DNA from: Actinoplanes nipponensis
GTDB taxonomy: Bacteria; Actinomycetota; Actinomycetes; Mycobacteriales; Micromonosporaceae
DNA length: 64,000 bases
NCBI RefSeq assembly: GCF_016862275.1
Contig: NZ_BOMQ01000077.1
Location: 82,361 to 146,360, forward strand
Direction of reading: 5' to 3'
Made by a program: the position numbers and the translations under genes. Shown one piece after another: positions 39,755 through 47,661 of this stretch (position 1 is its first letter; the number at the start of each line of letters is the position of its first letter). The notes below the pieces were generated by a model that was not told where the DNA came from, did no database searches, and was given only the letters and a program-made list of their open reading frames with translations.

Positions 39755-41143
39755 ATGACCTTCTACGTCACCACCGCCATCCCGTACGTCAACGCGCCGC
39801 CCCACCTGGGCCACGCCCTCGAGCTGGTGCAGGCGGACGTGCTCGCGCGGCATCGCCGGTTGCGCGGCGAGCCCGTCCGGTTCCTCACCGGGACCGACGA
39901 CAACGCGCTCAAGAACGTCACCGCCGCCCGGGCCGCGGGCGCCGAGGTCGGCGCGTTCGTCCGGGCCAACGCCGACCGCTTCGCCGCGCTGCGGGAGCCG
40001 CTGGAGCTGTCGTTCGACGACTTCATCCGGACCGGCTCCGATCCGCGGCACGCCCGGGGCGTCGCCGCGCTGTGGCGCCGCTCGGCGCCGGACTTCTACC
40101 GGCACGGCTACACGGGCCTGTACTGCGCGGGCTGCGAGCAGTTCCTGGACGGCGACCGATGTGAGGAGCACCCGGCCGCGCCGGAACGGGTCGCGGAGAC
40201 CAACTGGTTCTTCCGGCTCTCCCGCTACCAGGCGGCGATCCGGGACGCGCTGGAGTCCGGGCGGGTCCGCGTCGAGCCCCCGGCCCGGCGCAACGAGGTG
40301 CTGGCGTTCGTCCGGTCCGGGCTGCGCGACATCAGCGTCTCCCGGCCCGCCGCCCGGGCCGACGGCTGGGGCATTCCGGTGCCGGGGGACCCGGACCAGG
40401 TCGTCTACGTGTGGTGGGACGCCCTGGCCAACTACGTCACGGCCCTCGGCGACGGCGACGACCTGCGGACCTGGTGGCTCGGAGCGGGCGAGCGGGTGCA
40501 CGTCATCGGCAAGGGCATCGTCCGGTTCCACGCCGTCCACTGGCTGGCGCTGCTGCTCTCCGCCGGGCTGCCGCTGCCCACCACGATCCTGGTGCACGAC
40601 TACCTGACCGTGGCCGGCGCGAAACTCGCCAAGAGCGCGGGCAACGCGGTGGATCCGGTCGCCCTGGCCGGCCGGTACGGCGTGGACGCGCTGCGTTGGT
40701 GGCTGCTGAGCGAGCCGGCGCCCGCCGCGGACCCCGACTTCACCGTCGGACGGCTGGTGGCCCGGGCCGACCGGGACCTCGCCAACGGCGTCGGCAACCT
40801 GGTCAACCGCACGCTGACCCTGGCCCGCCGGCAGGGTACGGTGCGGCCCGCCGCCGTGGAGTCGAGCCTGCCGCACCGGATCGACGCGGCCTTGCGCACC
40901 GGCGACTTCCGCGCCGCCACCGCCGCCCTGGCGGCCGAGGTCGACCGCGGCAACCGGCTCCTCGACGCCACCCGGCCCTGGCGGCTGGCCGAGCCCGGGC
41001 CGGTGCTGGCCGAGGCCCTGGGGATCTGCCAGGTGCTGGCCGGCGAGCTGCGGCCGTTCCTGCCCTCGGGCGCCGACCGGCTACGGGCGCAGCTGCGTGG
41101 CGACGGGCCGCCGCGCCCGGTCTTCCCCCGGCTGTCCGGGTGA
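39755..41143 (+). CDS. metG: Methionyl-tRNA synthetase, divergent short form
   Basis: A 462-aa class-Ia synthetase. It has the HIGH signature as PPHLGHA (near residue 20), GTDDNALKN where standard MetRS has GTDEHG, a single zinc knuckle CAGC...C..H, VYVWWDALANY, the binding region FHAVHWLALLLSAGLPLP, and a KMSKS equivalent KLAKSAGN. An anticodon-binding domain follows, but no C-terminal tRNA-binding domain. The deviating motifs point to a second MetRS rather than the housekeeping one; such paralogues can protect against natural MetRS inhibitors, or aminoacylate an amino acid for another purpose. ATG at 39755 is preceded by AGAGGGAGC. The Met-rich uORF lies upstream. Confidence 0.88.
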   Translation: MTFYVTTAIPYVNAPPHLGHALELVQADVLARHRRLRGEPVRFLTGTDDNALKNVTAARAAGAEVGAFVRANADRFAALREPLELSFDDFIRTGSDPRHARGVAALWRRSAPDFYRHGYTGLYCAGCEQFLDGDRCEEHPAAPERVAETNWFFRLSRYQAAIRDALESGRVRVEPPARRNEVLAFVRSGLRDISVSRPAARADGWGIPVPGDPDQVVYVWWDALANYVTALGDGDDLRTWWLGAGERVHVIGKGIVRFHAVHWLALLLSAGLPLPTTILVHDYLTVAGAKLAKSAGNAVDPVALAGRYGVDALRWWLLSEPAPAADPDFTVGRLVARADRDLANGVGNLVNRTLTLARRQGTVRPAAVESSLPHRIDAALRTGDFRAATAALAAEVDRGNRLLDATRPWRLAEPGPVLAEALGICQVLAGELRPFLPSGADRLRAQLRGDGPPRPVFPRLSG

Positions 41144-41151
41144 GGCCGGGG

Positions 41152-41622
41152 CTACTCGGCCGGCCCGATCCCCAGCGCCTCGACCAGCTCGTCGAGCGTC
41201 TCCTCGGCGAAGGTGTGGCCGGCCAGCAGCGCGGCGCGTACCGCCTCCCGGTCGGGCGCCAGGCCCGCCTCGGCCGCCCAGGCCAGCGCCTGCGTGACGA
41301 CCTCGTCGGTGCTCTGCGGCAACGCCGGGGCGCCGTAGTCCTCGGCCGTCTCCTGATGCAGATAGGCCCGCCAGCGGACCCCGCCCGGGCTCGCCGCCGA
41401 CACGTCCGCCAGGTCACTGTCCATGATGTACGCCACCAGCGCCGGCGCCCCGGTCTGGGCCAGCAGCGCATCGAGGGCGCCGGGCAGGTCGCCGTCGAGC
41501 TGCGCCCGCTGCCAGCCGCCGGCGTACCCGCTCTCGTGCAGAACCTGCACCGGGGCGAGCACCCCGGACTCACTGAGCGGCCGCTCGCCGCGGGCGATGA
41601 GAACGTGCCCGGAGTAGCCCAT
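41152..41622 (-). CDS. Conserved protein of unknown function
   Basis: A 156-aa acidic cytoplasmic protein: MGYSGHVLIARGERPLSESGVL at the start, a middle with PALVAYIMDSDLADVSAASPGG, and a C-terminal helical part ALLAGHTFAEETLDELVEALGIG. It has no signal, membrane helix or catalytic motif I recognise. ATG at 41622 has GAGGAGG upstream. It converges on the MetRS gene with an 8-nt gap, leaving no room for a separate terminator. Confidence 0.65.
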   Translation of the reverse strand: MGYSGHVLIARGERPLSESGVLAPVQVLHESGYAGGWQRAQLDGDLPGALDALLAQTGAPALVAYIMDSDLADVSAASPGGVRWRAYLHQETAEDYGAPALPQSTDEVVTQALAWAAEAGLAPDREAVRAALLAGHTFAEETLDELVEALGIGPAE

Positions 41623-41691
41623 CGGAACCTCCTCGGTCCGGCCGCCACGCGCGGCCCGGGCTGCATTGAAGCAGACCCGGGCCGGCGGAGC

Positions 41692-44094
41692 TCAGGCCAG
41701 ATCGTTGACGCAGCGCAGCACCGGACGGGTGGACAGGGCCGTCGGCTCCAGCCCGGCGCCGCCGCGGACGATGAACGTCGCCGACTCGCCGGGCAGCAGC
41801 GTCACCCCGGAGTCGTCCGTCTCGGCCGCCGGATCGAGGCGGTCCGGCGACAGCGTCAGGTCGCGCAGGATGTGGTGCGCGGTGATCTGCACCCGCGCGT
41901 CCGCGCCCACCGCCTCGAAGACGGCGTCGAACTTCGCCGGCGGCCAGGCGATGTCCTTGTCCTCGGCGAAGAACCACCAGGCGCGCTGCTCCGGCGCGGT
42001 GGCGACCAGCACCTCCTGCGTCGGGTCGGCCGCCGTGGCGACCTCCGCGGGCAGCGGCAGCGTCGTGGCCGAGCCGGGCGCGACGGTCGCGTCGAGCGTC
42101 ACCTCGGCCAGCACGAGACCGGACAGGGTACGGCGGGACACGGCCGCCGACACCGGCCACGGCTCACCGGAGTCGTTGACCGCGACCAGCGCCAGCCCGC
42201 CGTCGCGCGGCTGCACGGTCAGCAACCGCGGGGCGAACGAGCGGCGCAGGGCGTACCAGAGCGGCTTCCGGCGCCCGTCGCCGTCCACCGCCGCCCACGA
42301 CGTGACCGGCCAGCAGTCGTTGAGCTGCCACATGATCGCGCCCATGCACAGCGGGCGCAGCGACCGGAAGTGCTCGATGCCCAGCGACAGCGCCCGGGCC
42401 TGGTTGAGCTGCGTCAGGTAGTGCCAGTCGTCGAAGTCGCGGGGCGCCGGCAGGTGGGCGTCGAGGCCGCGCTGCAGCTTGGCGTCGCCGTCCTGCGCCT
42501 TCTGGTGCGCCCGCATCCCCGGCGAGTCGTGCGTCAGCGGGTCGTCGCTGAGGGCCCGGCGCAGGGTCGCGTACGCCGGGGGCGCCTGGTAGCCGAACTC
42601 GGCGACGAACCGCGGCCGGTACTCCCGGTACATGGTGTAGTCGTCGGTGTTCCAGACGTCCCAGATGTGCATGGTGCCGTAGGCCGGATCGTTCGGGTGC
42701 TTGTCGTCGCGGCCCGAGTACGGGCTGCCCGGCCAGTACGGCCGGCTCGGGTCCTCCGCGGCGACGATGCGCGGCAGCAGCTCGAAGTAGTAGCCGGCGC
42801 CCCACGACTTGTCGCCCAGCGCCGCCTTCCAGTCCCAGTCCTCGTGACCCCAGATGTTCTCGTTGTTGCCGGTCCACATCATCAGGCTGGGGTGCGAGGC
42901 GAGCCGCACCACCTGCTCGCGGGCCTCCGCCGCCAGCTCGGTGGCGAACGGCTCCTCCTCCGGGTACGCCGCGCAGGCGAACAGGAAGTCCTGCCCGACC
43001 ATGAGACCGAGCTCGTCGGCGAGGTCGTAGAAGTCCTCCGACTCGTACCGGCCGCCGCCCCAGACCCGCAGGTAGTTGACGTTCGCGCCGAGCGCCTGGG
43101 CGAACCGGGCGGCCAGCCGCTCGCGGGTGACCCGGTTGGCGAACACGTCGTCCGGGATCCAGTTGACGCCCCGTACGAACACCGGGACGTCGTTGACCAG
43201 CAGCGTGAACGCGCTGCCGTCGGCGTCCGCGGTGGTGTCGACGCGCACACTGCGGAAACCCACCTTGCGGCGCCAGCTGTCCAGTTCCCCGTCCGGCCCG
43301 GACAGGGTCACGTCGACGTCGTAGCGCGGCTGGGCGCCGTACCCCGCGGGCCACCAGAGCTCGGGATCGCGCACGGTGAGCGAGAGCACGGCCTCGTCGC
43401 CCTCGGTGGTGGTCTCCACGCGCTCGCCGGCCACGGTCGCGACCAGGGTGACCGGCCCGGCGGCCGCCCGGTCGAGGCGCACGCGCACCTCGACCGAGCC
43501 GGTGTCGCCGGCCACGGTCACCTGCGGGCGGACCTCGGCCAGCCGGGCCACCGACCAGCTCTGCAGGCCGATCTCCTGCCAGATGCCGGCGGTGACCAGC
43601 GTCGGTCCCCAGTCCCAGCCGAAGTTGCAGGCCGACTTGCGGATGAAGTTGAACGGCTCGGGATAGGCGTTCGGCCGGTCGCCGAGCCGGTCCCGCTGCG
43701 CCTCGGCATAGCTGTACGCCGACGCGAAGTGGATGCGCAGCTGGTTCTCGCCGGCCCGCAGCACCGCACGCACGTCGAAGCGGTAGCCGCGGTGCTGGTT
43801 GGCGGTGCGGCCCAGCTCGACGCCGTTGAGCACGACCGTGGCGACGGTGTCGAGCCCGGCGCAGACCAGGTCCGTGCGGTCGGCGCCCGGCTCATGGGAG
43901 AACACGGTCTCGTAGACCCAGTCGGTCCGCCCGATCCAGGCGAGCTTCTGCTCGTTCTCGTCGAGGTAGGGGTCGTCGATCAGGCCCGCGGCGAGCAGGT
44001 CGGTGTGCACACAGCCGGGCACGGTGGCGGCGACGCTGTCCACGTCGCCGCCGCTGAGTGCCCACCCGTCGTGCAGGGGTCGGTACGAGGTCAC
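41692..44094 (-). CDS. Beta-mannosidase (GH2)
   Basis: An 800-aa GH2 enzyme. The N-terminal jelly roll starts with YRPLHDGWALSGG and VPGCVHTDLLAAGLIDDPYLDENE, which is the beta-mannosidase rather than beta-galactosidase form. The Ig-like domain follows, then the TIM barrel with RVWGGGRYESEDFYDLADELG. The acid/base is in MMWTGNNENIWG and the nucleophile in VAEFGYQAPP. The late MWQLNDCWPVTSWAAVD is also family-specific. It lacks a signal peptide, so it is likely cytoplasmic and hydrolyses manno-oligosaccharides delivered by the ABC importer encoded upstream. GTG at 44094 has GGGAG upstream; last gene of the operon. Confidence 0.92.
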   Translation of the reverse strand: MTSYRPLHDGWALSGGDVDSVAATVPGCVHTDLLAAGLIDDPYLDENEQKLAWIGRTDWVYETVFSHEPGADRTDLVCAGLDTVATVVLNGVELGRTANQHRGYRFDVRAVLRAGENQLRIHFASAYSYAEAQRDRLGDRPNAYPEPFNFIRKSACNFGWDWGPTLVTAGIWQEIGLQSWSVARLAEVRPQVTVAGDTGSVEVRVRLDRAAAGPVTLVATVAGERVETTTEGDEAVLSLTVRDPELWWPAGYGAQPRYDVDVTLSGPDGELDSWRRKVGFRSVRVDTTADADGSAFTLLVNDVPVFVRGVNWIPDDVFANRVTRERLAARFAQALGANVNYLRVWGGGRYESEDFYDLADELGLMVGQDFLFACAAYPEEEPFATELAAEAREQVVRLASHPSLMMWTGNNENIWGHEDWDWKAALGDKSWGAGYYFELLPRIVAAEDPSRPYWPGSPYSGRDDKHPNDPAYGTMHIWDVWNTDDYTMYREYRPRFVAEFGYQAPPAYATLRRALSDDPLTHDSPGMRAHQKAQDGDAKLQRGLDAHLPAPRDFDDWHYLTQLNQARALSLGIEHFRSLRPLCMGAIMWQLNDCWPVTSWAAVDGDGRRKPLWYALRRSFAPRLLTVQPRDGGLALVAVNDSGEPWPVSAAVSRRTLSGLVLAEVTLDATVAPGSATTLPLPAEVATAADPTQEVLVATAPEQRAWWFFAEDKDIAWPPAKFDAVFEAVGADARVQITAHHILRDLTLSPDRLDPAAETDDSGVTLLPGESATFIVRGGAGLEPTALSTRPVLRCVNDLA

Positions 44095-44117
44095 AGCACT
44101 CCCTGAACTTGAGTCCG

Positions 44118-45014
44118 TCAGGACTTGACGGCGCCTTCCATGATCCCTCGAACGATCTGGCGGCCGCCCAGAACCAGCAGGACCAACAGCGGGATCGTGG
44201 CGGCGAACGCGCCCGCGAGCACCCGCCGGTAGATCACGTAGTTGCCGCTGGCGAGGTCGGACAGCGCCACCATCGAGGTGGGGAACTCGGTGCCGTTGAG
44301 CTGGATCAGCGGCCACTGGAACTCGTTCCAGGTGGCCACGAACGTCAGCAGGCCGAGCACCGCGAGCGCGGGCCGGATGGCCGGCAGCACGATGCTCCAG
44401 TACACCCGCATGGTCAGCGCGCCGTCCATCCGGGCCGACTCGACCAGCTCGTCCGGCACCGAGTGCATGATGAACTGCCGCATGTAGAAGACGCCGAACG
44501 CGCTGACCAGGAACGGCGCGATGACCGACAGCAGGGTGCCGTTCCAGCCGAGCTTGCCCATCAGGATGTAGAGCGCGACGATGCCGAGCTGATTGGGCAC
44601 GGTGAGGGTCAGGATCACCACGACCATGAGCTTGTCCCGGCCCGGGAAGCGCAGCTTGGCGAACGCGAAGCCGGCCAGCGAGCAGAAGAACAGCGTCGAG
44701 GCCGTCACGACGATCGCCACGATGAAGCTGTTGATCAGCGACGCGGCGAAGTACACCTGCTGCAGCGTGAAGACCTCGCGCAGGTTGTTGACGAACTCGC
44801 CGCCGGGGACCACCGACGGCGGGATCTGCGAGACCGCCTCGTCGGTGCTGGTCGCGATGACGAACATCCAGTACAGCGGGAACGCCGACAGGGCGAGCAC
44901 GGCGACCAGCGCGATGTACGTGCGCCAGGTGCCGCGGGTGTCCTGGGGCGCGCGGCCGATCTCGGCGCGCCGGCGGGGCTTGAGCGGCTTGGCGGGCGGT
45001 GCGACGGCGGTCAT
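44118..45014 (-). CDS. Sugar ABC importer permease (MalG-type)
   Basis: A 298-aa permease with six membrane helices, including YIALVAVLALSAFPLYWMFVIA and LLTFVATWNEFQWPL. The cytoplasmic EAA loop reads VESARMDGALTMRVYWSIVLPAIRPAL, the CUT1-family form. The ATG at 45014 overlaps the stop of the MalF-type gene (ATGA). It forms the channel with its partner; the ATPase is not in the operon and is probably supplied by a shared MsiK-type ATPase elsewhere, as is usual in actinobacteria. Confidence 0.92.
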   Translation of the reverse strand: MTAVAPPAKPLKPRRRAEIGRAPQDTRGTWRTYIALVAVLALSAFPLYWMFVIATSTDEAVSQIPPSVVPGGEFVNNLREVFTLQQVYFAASLINSFIVAIVVTASTLFFCSLAGFAFAKLRFPGRDKLMVVVILTLTVPNQLGIVALYILMGKLGWNGTLLSVIAPFLVSAFGVFYMRQFIMHSVPDELVESARMDGALTMRVYWSIVLPAIRPALAVLGLLTFVATWNEFQWPLIQLNGTEFPTSMVALSDLASGNYVIYRRVLAGAFAATIPLLVLLVLGGRQIVRGIMEGAVKS

Positions 45015-46009
45015 CGGCGGCCTCCTCCGAGACGGTTCGTGGCCAGGGCGTTCAGGGCCGCGACGATGAGGATGATCAGGAACAGCGCCCAGGACATGGC
45101 GGCCGCGTACCCGAGGTTGAGGTCCTTCCAGCCGACCTTGTAGATCAGCTGGGCGATGGTCTGCCACTGGCCGTTCGAGCCGCCCGAGGCGGCCGCCGGG
45201 TTCTCCTCGAAGAGCATCGGCTCGTTGAAGAGTTGCAGGCCACCGATGGTGGACAGGACGACCGTGAAGACCAGGACCGGCTGGATCATCGGCACGGTGA
45301 TGCGCCACAACTGCCGCCACGGCCCGGCGCCGTCGACCGCCGCCGCCTCGTAGACGTCCTTCGGGATGGACTGCATCGCCGACAGGTAGAGCAGCGCGTT
45401 GTAGCCGATCCACTTCCAGTTGACCATCGTGGCAATGGCCAGCCAGGCGCTCCACTTCTGCGCGCGCCAGTCCAGCGGCGCGTCCTGGCCGAACCCGACC
45501 AGCGACAGCAGCCAGTTGGCCATGCCGTTGTCGCGCGAGAAGAAGACGGCGAAGACCAGCGTCGACGCGGCCACCGGCGTCACGTACGGCAGCAGCACGC
45601 CGACCCGCCACCAGCTGGTGGCCCGCAGCTTGCGGTTGAGCAGGTTGGCCACCATCAGCGCGATGAGCAGCTGCGGCACGGTGGCCAGGATGAAGATGCC
45701 GAACGTGTTGAACAGCGCGTTCCAGAACGCGTCGTCGTGGATCAGCTTCTCGAAGTTGGCCAGGCCCGCCCAGCCGGTCAGGGTGGGGTCGTCGAGCCGC
45801 CAGTTGCGCAGGGCGACCACGCCGTTGAAGACGATCGGGAACAGCCCGAAGATCGCGAAGAGCAGGAAGAACGGCGAGATCAACAGGTACGGGACGCGCT
45901 TGTTGTCGAAACGGTGGAGCCAGTTGCGGGACTTGGGCCCCGCGTCGGGGGCGCGGCGATGCGCCGGTTCGGGGTTCACGGCCGGCGGCGCGCTACGGGT
46001 GAGAGACAC
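45011..46009 (-). CDS. Sugar ABC importer permease (MalF-type)
   Basis: A 332-aa permease with six helices (LLISPFFLLFAIFGLFPIVFNGVV, NTFGIFILATVPQLLIALMVANLL, VGVLLPYVTPVAASTLVFAVFF and others) and the EAA loop VYEAAAVDGAGPWRQLWRITVPMIQPV. GTG at 46009 is preferred because AAGGAG lies 5 nt upstream; a GTG at 46015 would overlap that Shine-Dalgarno. Preceded by the inter-cistronic hairpin at 46031-46057. Confidence 0.92.
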   Translation of the reverse strand: MSLTRSAPPAVNPEPAHRRAPDAGPKSRNWLHRFDNKRVPYLLISPFFLLFAIFGLFPIVFNGVVALRNWRLDDPTLTGWAGLANFEKLIHDDAFWNALFNTFGIFILATVPQLLIALMVANLLNRKLRATSWWRVGVLLPYVTPVAASTLVFAVFFSRDNGMANWLLSLVGFGQDAPLDWRAQKWSAWLAIATMVNWKWIGYNALLYLSAMQSIPKDVYEAAAVDGAGPWRQLWRITVPMIQPVLVFTVVLSTIGGLQLFNEPMLFEENPAAASGGSNGQWQTIAQLIYKVGWKDLNLGYAAAMSWALFLIILIVAALNALATNRLGGGRR

Positions 46010-46030
46010 GGCCACTCCTTCCAGGGAGCA

Positions 46031-46057
46031 GCGGGGCGGCCACCCGGGCCGCCCCGC
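46031..46057 (-). other. Inter-cistronic hairpin between binding protein and permeases
   Basis: Eleven perfectly paired bases with a 5-nt loop, 12 nt past the binding-protein stop and about 20 nt before the MalF start. Hairpins here normally protect the binding-protein mRNA or partly terminate, so that the binding protein is made in excess of the permeases. Confidence 0.7.
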
Positions 46058-46069
46058 CGTCGTTGCGCG

Positions 46070-47356
46070 TTAAGAAGTGGCTGCCTTCTGGGCCGCCTTG
46101 ACCGCCTCGGGCCAGGCCGCGCTCGACTTGAGCGAGCCCTGCTGCACGCGGGTGATCACGTTCTCCACCGCGACCCGGGTCGGGCCGTTCTTCTTGCCGA
46201 GGTACTGCGGCTTGAGGCCCTCCGCCGTGGCGGCGAAGATCTGCCCGGTGGGCGCGTTGCTCATGAACTCCTTCTTGTAGTCCAGCACCGCGGGGTCCTT
46301 GTAGAGCGCGGGCTGCGACGGCAGGTTGCCGACGGTCTTGAAGACCTCGATCTGCTGCGCCGGCTGGACCATCCACTCGACGAACTTGTACGCCTCGTCG
46401 GTGTTCTTGCCCTGCTTCGGGATGGTCCACCAGGAACCGCCCCAGTTACCGCCGCCGCCGGGGATCGTGGCGATGTCCCACTTGCCCTTCTGCTCGGGCG
46501 CGGTGTCCTGGATGTGGCCGAGCATCCACGCCGGGCAGGCCAGCACGGCGAACTGGTCCTTCTTGAAGCCCTGGTCCCAGTTGGGCTGGAAGCTGGCGAG
46601 GTTGGCCGAGAGCCCGGCGTCGATGGTCTTCATCGCGACGTCGAACGCGACCTTGGGGCCGCCGTCCATCTGCAGCTGCTCGGACTCGTCGTAGAAGCCC
46701 TGCGGCTGCTGGGCGAGCACCGGGTTGAACATGTTGGTGCCCGAGTCGACGAACTTCTTGCCCGTCTTGGACACGTACTGCTGGCCGACCTTGATGAAGT
46801 CGTCCCAGGTGGTCCACAGCTTCGACACCGACTCGCGGTCGGTGGGCAGGCCGGCCTTCTTGAACAGGTCCGAGCGGTAGCACATGGCCAGGCCACCGAC
46901 GTCGGTGCCGAGACCGATCTGGGTCTTCTTGTCGGTGGACATCGACTGCTGCCACTTCCACGGCAGGTACTTCGACTCGTAGCTCGCCGCGCCCTTGTCG
47001 AGCAGGTTGACGAACTTGTCGCTCTGCCCGCGGAACTGGACGATGAAGCCCTCGTCGACCGCGGAGATGTCGGGGGCGCCGCTGCCGGCGACCAGCTTCT
47101 TCTGCAGGTCCTCGTGCTGAGCGTTGTACTCGCCCGAGTTGAGCACGATCTTGACGTTCGGGTGGTCCTTCTCGTACGCGGCCTTGAGCTTGTCGAGGCC
47201 CATGTCACCCCAGAAGTTGACCTTCAGGGTGACCTGACCTTCGGCGGCCTTGTCGCTGCCACCCTCCAGGTCCTGGCCACTGCAGCCGGCAAGGACCAGG
47301 CTTCCGGCAAGGCCGGCGGCGATCAGCGCCACGCCCCGCTTGGCGAACCGTTCCAT
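46070..47356 (-). CDS. Sugar ABC importer substrate-binding lipoprotein
   Basis: A 428-aa extracytoplasmic binding protein with a lipoprotein signal (FAKRGVALIAAGLAGSLVLAGCSG, lipobox LAGC with Cys at about residue 25) and the cluster-1 fold: VTLKVNFWGDMGLDKLKAAYEKDHPNVKIVL, KKLVAGSGAPDISAVDEGFI, WTTWDDFIKVGQQY and GGSWWTIPKQGKNTDEAYKFVEWM. It delivers an oligosaccharide to the two permeases; the downstream beta-mannosidase suggests manno-oligosaccharides. ATG at 47356 has GGAGGAG upstream. First gene of the operon. Confidence 0.92.
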   Translation of the reverse strand: MERFAKRGVALIAAGLAGSLVLAGCSGQDLEGGSDKAAEGQVTLKVNFWGDMGLDKLKAAYEKDHPNVKIVLNSGEYNAQHEDLQKKLVAGSGAPDISAVDEGFIVQFRGQSDKFVNLLDKGAASYESKYLPWKWQQSMSTDKKTQIGLGTDVGGLAMCYRSDLFKKAGLPTDRESVSKLWTTWDDFIKVGQQYVSKTGKKFVDSGTNMFNPVLAQQPQGFYDESEQLQMDGGPKVAFDVAMKTIDAGLSANLASFQPNWDQGFKKDQFAVLACPAWMLGHIQDTAPEQKGKWDIATIPGGGGNWGGSWWTIPKQGKNTDEAYKFVEWMVQPAQQIEVFKTVGNLPSQPALYKDPAVLDYKKEFMSNAPTGQIFAATAEGLKPQYLGKKNGPTRVAVENVITRVQQGSLKSSAAWPEAVKAAQKAATS

Positions 47357-47413
47357 TACTCCTCCACCCAGGGAAAGTGCTGTGTGAATTTACTGAACCG
47401 GATAAGTGACGCG

Positions 47414-47442
47414 ACCGTATGACGCGGCTCACCTGCTGTCAA
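47414..47442 (-). promoter_or_regulatory. Promoter of the sugar-importer operon
   Basis: On the minus strand TTGACA (47442-47437) and TACGGT (47419-47414) are separated by exactly 17 bp, a near-consensus sigma-70-type promoter about 55 nt before the binding-protein ATG. A strong promoter of this kind fits repression by the divergent LacI protein. Confidence 0.7.
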
Positions 47443-47468
47443 GACCGTGTTTCATGTTCGTGACATGG

Positions 47469-47497
47469 GCGGTTACCAACCGCTGTAAGCGCCTGTA
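47469..47497. promoter_or_regulatory. Candidate regulator sites upstream of the importer promoter
   Basis: GCGGTT-ACC-AACCGC (47469-47483) is a perfect 6-bp inverted repeat, immediately followed by TGTAAGCGCCTGTA (47484-47497), an imperfect LacI-type palindrome with central CG. Both sit about 30-55 bp upstream of the -35 element. Another repeat, CATGT-TCGTG-ACATG, lies at 47453-47467. Confidence 0.4.
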
Positions 47498-47608
47498 AAG
47501 TGGGGCAGAACGCCCACCATGCTTCCGGAGGGTTACGCTTTTGCATGTGGTCTGCAACACTTAACCGATCAAGTCCACAGCGCTGACCAGCAGCCTGGTG
47601 GGGCGAGG

Positions 47609-47626
47609 TAGCGTGAGAGCGCTCCA
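47609..47626 (+). promoter_or_regulatory. LacI-gene promoter with overlapping operator
   Basis: A TAGCGT hexamer (47609-47614) overlaps the start of TGAGAGCGCTCCA (47614-47626), whose core GAGCGCTC is a LacI-family palindrome. Placed 36 nt before the lacI-type start codon, it suggests auto-repression. Confidence 0.55.
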
Positions 47627-47661
47627 CCCGCGATGACCTGTGCAGAGAGAGGCGACACCGA

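Noticed and set aside
40411..44106. A very long plus-strand open frame opposite the beta-mannosidase and its downstream neighbours
   Set aside because: High-GC antisense shadow: rich in R/G/A/H/D/Q, no domain, and it crosses several real genes on the other strand whose motifs are intact.
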